Source: Pseudomonas sp. Q11 (lineage in GTDB: Bacteria; Pseudomonadota; Gammaproteobacteria; Pseudomonadales; Pseudomonadaceae). Taken from it: a DNA stretch of 64,000 nt. The stretch's first letter is position 1. Each line of letters starts with the position of its first letter. Positions 61,486 to 64,000 of the stretch are shown here, in pieces. The stretch covers positions 97,082 through 161,081 of the forward strand of contig NZ_JAKNQY010000014.1 in NCBI RefSeq assembly GCF_024494355.1. Reading direction: 5' to 3'. The notes beneath the pieces were generated by a model. The model ran no database searches. It saw nothing but the letters and a program-made list of their open reading frames with translations, and had not been told where the DNA came from. Made by a program: the position numbers and the translations under genes.

Positions 61486-63615
61486 TCAGCCGTTGGGCCC
61501 TACTGTCGCAACGATGGTCACTTGCTTGTTGTCCGGTATTTCCTGGTACGCCAGCACATGCAGCCCCGGGACCGCGAGGCGCCCGAATCGCGAGAGCATC
61601 GCGCGAATCGGACCGGCCACCAGCAGGATCACCGGTTGGCCTTGCATCTCCTGCCGCTGGGCTGCATCGATCAGCGAACGCTGCAGCTTCTCGGCCATGC
61701 TTGGCTCCAGCAGAACACCCTCTTCCGAGCCTTGTCCTGCCTTCTGCAGACTATTGAGCAATATCTGTTCCAACCTTGGCTCCAGCGTGATCACAGGCAG
61801 CTCGGACTCAGTACCTACAATGCTTTGGACGATTGCGCGCGATACGCCAACCCGTACCGCAGCGACCAGAGCGGCGGTATCTTGACTCTTGGAAGCGTTG
61901 TTGGCGATAGCCTCGGCAATGCTGCGAATGTCGCGCACCGGCACCTGCTCGGCCAACAGCGCCTGCAACACCTTGAGCAATTGCGACAACGAAACCACGC
62001 CGGGCACCAGTTCTTCGGCCAGTTTGGGCGAGCCTTTGGCCAGTACTTGCAGCAATTGCTGGACTTCTTCGTGACCGATCAGCTCGCTGGAGTGCTTGTA
62101 CAGAATCTGGTTCAGGTGAGTCGCGACCACGGTACTGGCGTCCACCACGGTATAGCCGAGGGACTGGGCCTGGGCCCGCTGGCTGATTTCGATCCACACC
62201 GCTTCCAGACCAAAAGCCGGATCCTTGGCGGTAATGCCGTTGAGCGAACCGTAGACCTGCCCCGGGTTGATCGCCAGTTCACGGTCCGGGTAAATTTCGG
62301 CTTCGGCCAGGATCACCCCCATCAGCGTCAAGCGATAGGCACTTGGCGCCAGGTCGAGGTTGTCTCGAATATGTACGGTGGGCATCAGGAAGCCCAGGTC
62401 CTGGGACAGCTTCTTGCGCACACCCTTGATCCGCGCGAGCAATTGACCACCCTGATTGCGGTCCACCAAGGGGATCAGGCGGTAGCCGACTTCCAGGCCG
62501 ATCATGTCAATGGGCGTCACGTCGTCCCAGCCCAGCTCCTTGGTTTCCATGGCCCGAGCCGGCGATGGCAGCAGTTCCTGCTGGCGCTTGACCTCCTGCA
62601 GGGCCTGGACCTTTTGCACGTTCTGCTTCTTCCAGAACAGGTAGGCAGCACCCGCCGCCAGGGCGGCCATGCTCAGAAACGAGAAATGGGGCATCCCGGG
62701 AACCAGGCCCATCACCGCCATCAGTCCGGCTGCAACGGCCAACGCCTTGGGCGAAGCAAACATTTGCCGGCCGATCTGCTTGCCCATGTCTTCGGAACCC
62801 GAAGCACGAGTCACCATGATCGCGGCAGCTGTGGATAACAACAGTGATGGCAATTGCGCCACCAAACCGTCACCAATGGTTAACAGCGCGTAAACCTTGC
62901 CGGACTCACCAAACGTCATGCCATGCTGGAAGATACCGACAGCCATACCGCCGATCAGGTTGATAAAGAGGATCAGCAGACCGGCGATGGCGTCGCCGCG
63001 CACGAATTTGCTGGCACCGTCCATAGAGCCATAGAACTCGGCTTCCTGGGCGACTTCCAGGCGACGGGCCTTGGCCTGGCCCTGGTCGATCAGGCCGGCG
63101 TTGAGGTCGGCGTCGATTGCCATTTGCTTGCCGGGCATGGCATCGAGGGTGAAACGCGCGCTCACTTCGGAGATCCGCCCGGCACCCTTGGTCACCACGA
63201 CAAAGTTGATGATCATCAAAATGGCGAAGACGACGATACCCACCACGTAGTTTCCGCCAATCACCACCTCACCGAAGGCCTGGATCACCTTACCGGCAGC
63301 GGCGTGGCCTTCATGCCCGTGGATCATCACCACCCGGGTGGACGCCACGTTGAGCGCCAGTCGCATCAGCGTCGCCACCAGCAGAATGGTCGGGAACACT
63401 GCAAAATCCAGTGGCCGCAATGCGTACACACACACCAGCAGTACTACGATGGACAACGCAATGTTGAACGTGAAGAACACGTCCAGCAAAAACGGGGGCA
63501 CCGGCAGCATCATCATGGCGAGCATGACCAGCAGCAGCAACGGCACGCCCAGATTACCCCGGCTGAGGTCGGCTACGTTGTTGCGCGCGGTGCTGAGTAA
63601 CTGAGAGCGATCCAC
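61486..63615 (-). CDS. flhA: Flagellar export gate protein FlhA
   Basis: Inner-membrane channel of the flagellar type III exporter. 709 residues from GTG 63615 (read VDRSQLLSTARNNVADLS), with GGGGAT six bases upstream. The frame stays open 26 codons further, but those lie across the promoter and are not conserved. Eight membrane helices in the first 320 residues, FHIPEP signature RISEVSARFTLDAMPGKQ, then the large cytoplasmic domain (LDLAPSAYRLTLMGV; GYTVVDASTVVATHL). Confidence 0.96.
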   Translation of the reverse strand: MDRSQLLSTARNNVADLSRGNLGVPLLLLVMLAMMMLPVPPFLLDVFFTFNIALSIVVLLVCVYALRPLDFAVFPTILLVATLMRLALNVASTRVVMIHGHEGHAAAGKVIQAFGEVVIGGNYVVGIVVFAILMIINFVVVTKGAGRISEVSARFTLDAMPGKQMAIDADLNAGLIDQGQAKARRLEVAQEAEFYGSMDGASKFVRGDAIAGLLILFINLIGGMAVGIFQHGMTFGESGKVYALLTIGDGLVAQLPSLLLSTAAAIMVTRASGSEDMGKQIGRQMFASPKALAVAAGLMAVMGLVPGMPHFSFLSMAALAAGAAYLFWKKQNVQKVQALQEVKRQQELLPSPARAMETKELGWDDVTPIDMIGLEVGYRLIPLVDRNQGGQLLARIKGVRKKLSQDLGFLMPTVHIRDNLDLAPSAYRLTLMGVILAEAEIYPDRELAINPGQVYGSLNGITAKDPAFGLEAVWIEISQRAQAQSLGYTVVDASTVVATHLNQILYKHSSELIGHEEVQQLLQVLAKGSPKLAEELVPGVVSLSQLLKVLQALLAEQVPVRDIRSIAEAIANNASKSQDTAALVAAVRVGVSRAIVQSIVGTESELPVITLEPRLEQILLNSLQKAGQGSEEGVLLEPSMAEKLQRSLIDAAQRQEMQGQPVILLVAGPIRAMLSRFGRLAVPGLHVLAYQEIPDNKQVTIVATVGPNG

Positions 63616-63676
63616 CAATAATCCCCGTTCCTGTGAAGCAAACTTTTGACGCCCGGAACGGGCGCAGACGGGGTAT

Positions 63677-63692
63677 TGCAAGAAGCCTTCCA
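63677..63692 (-). promoter_or_regulatory. Sigma-54 (RpoN) promoter of flhA
   Basis: Reads TGGAAGGCTTCTTGCA on the minus strand: the -12 half TTGCA is exact, GG and GC are ten bases apart, and the -24 half has two mismatches. It would start a 5' leader of about 50 bases before the GTG. In Pseudomonas flhA is known to be RpoN/FleQ dependent, which supports it. Confidence 0.7.
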
Positions 63693-63745
63693 ACTTTTGT
63701 CAGAGGCTGAAATAGAGGTACTAACCAAGGCGCGGAATGCAATCC

Positions 63746-64000
63746 AGTGGGGGCAGGCTCGCCCCCACCGTTTTCCGAGTCATGCGCAGGCGTTGTATTC
63801 GTCCCAAAAGACCTGTGGGAGCAAAGCTTGCTCGCGATAGCGGCGGGTCAGCTTGCAGGAGATGTTGAATGTGCCGCCGTCATCGCGAGCGGGCTCGCTC
63901 CCACAGTTTTTCCGAGTCGTGCGCAGGCGTTGTATTTGCCCAAAAACCCTGTGGGAGCAAAGCTTGCTCGCGATAGCGGCGGGTCAGCTTGCCGGGATGC
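63746..64000. repeat. Tandem array of REPIN units, cut by window edge
   Basis: A unit of about 136 bases occurs twice. Each copy has an inverted REP (63746-63769 with GGGGGCAGGCTCGCCCCCAC; 63883-63905 with CGAGCGGGCTCGCTCCCAC), a shared spacer (CCGAGTC-TGCGCAGGCGTTGT), and a direct REP (63815-63838 and 63951-63974, GTGGGAGCAAAGCTTGCTCG), followed by AGCGGCGGGTCAGCTTG. The second copy runs to the end of the window. Confidence 0.88.

Overview
The window looks like core chromosome of a Pseudomonas from the P. fluorescens complex. The GC content is high. Nearly every gene is recognisable as a Pseudomonas housekeeping, motility or cytochrome-maturation gene. The gaps are seeded with the short palindromic REP/REPIN repeats typical of that group. 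I see no phage, insertion sequence, CRISPR array, rRNA or tRNA.

Layout. (1) 1-5057, minus strand: gyrA, serC and pheA (cut by the left edge). (2) 5505-10371: mtnA (minus), then mtaD, ubiG, mupP and an SDR gene (plus). These cover methylthioadenosine salvage, ubiquinone synthesis and cell-wall recycling. (3) 10372-15173: a GGDEF diguanylate cyclase behind a good sigma-54-like promoter, then, on the minus strand, an RbdA-type PAS-GGDEF-EAL protein followed by a heme-oxygenase-fold metalloprotein. (4) 15426-21403: ABC exporter, DsbA-like oxidoreductase, trhO, bolA and a DUF2059 protein (all minus), then fumC (plus). (5) 21569-25966: EamA transporter, DUF6316 protein, thiolase and polyphosphate:AMP phosphotransferase. 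(6) 26212-34025: mnmC, the three-gene N-acetylglutaminylglutamine amide (NAGGN) osmoprotectant operon, yheU and a divergent CsrA paralogue. (7) 34177-39887: YnfA-like membrane protein, SDR, a 50-residue DUF3309 protein, LTA-synthase-like sulfatase, speE and a small lipoprotein. (8) 39902-46864, minus: the complete cytochrome c maturation operon ccmABCDEFGHI. (9) 47064-48961, plus: a FliK-like protein overlapping a lone FlhB C-terminal domain protein. (10) 49243-63615, minus: the motility and chemotaxis cluster flhA-flhF-fleN-fliA-cheY-cheZ-cheA-cheB-motC-motD-parC-parP-cheW-DUF2802.

The last block works as a unit. FlhA is the export gate, FlhF and FleN set flagellar position and number, and FliA drives late genes. 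CheA/Y/Z/B/W form the chemosensory pathway. MotC/MotD are the second stator. The ParA-type ATPase and ParP-like CheW protein probably place the array at the pole. From memory, gene order matches several separate P. aeruginosa PAO1 segments (around PA3166-3177, PA0854-0862, PA3455-3463, PA1687-1689 and PA1452-1483), so the window is a mosaic relative to PAO1.

The most interesting items are: four repeated acidic helix motifs in the CheA linker; the FliK-like/FhlB pair; the diiron-ligand pattern in the protein next to RbdA; the sigma-54-like promoter before the diguanylate cyclase; and at least three coexisting REPIN families, including a tandem array at the right edge. None is clearly a new system. 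The window is mostly well-conserved core genome.
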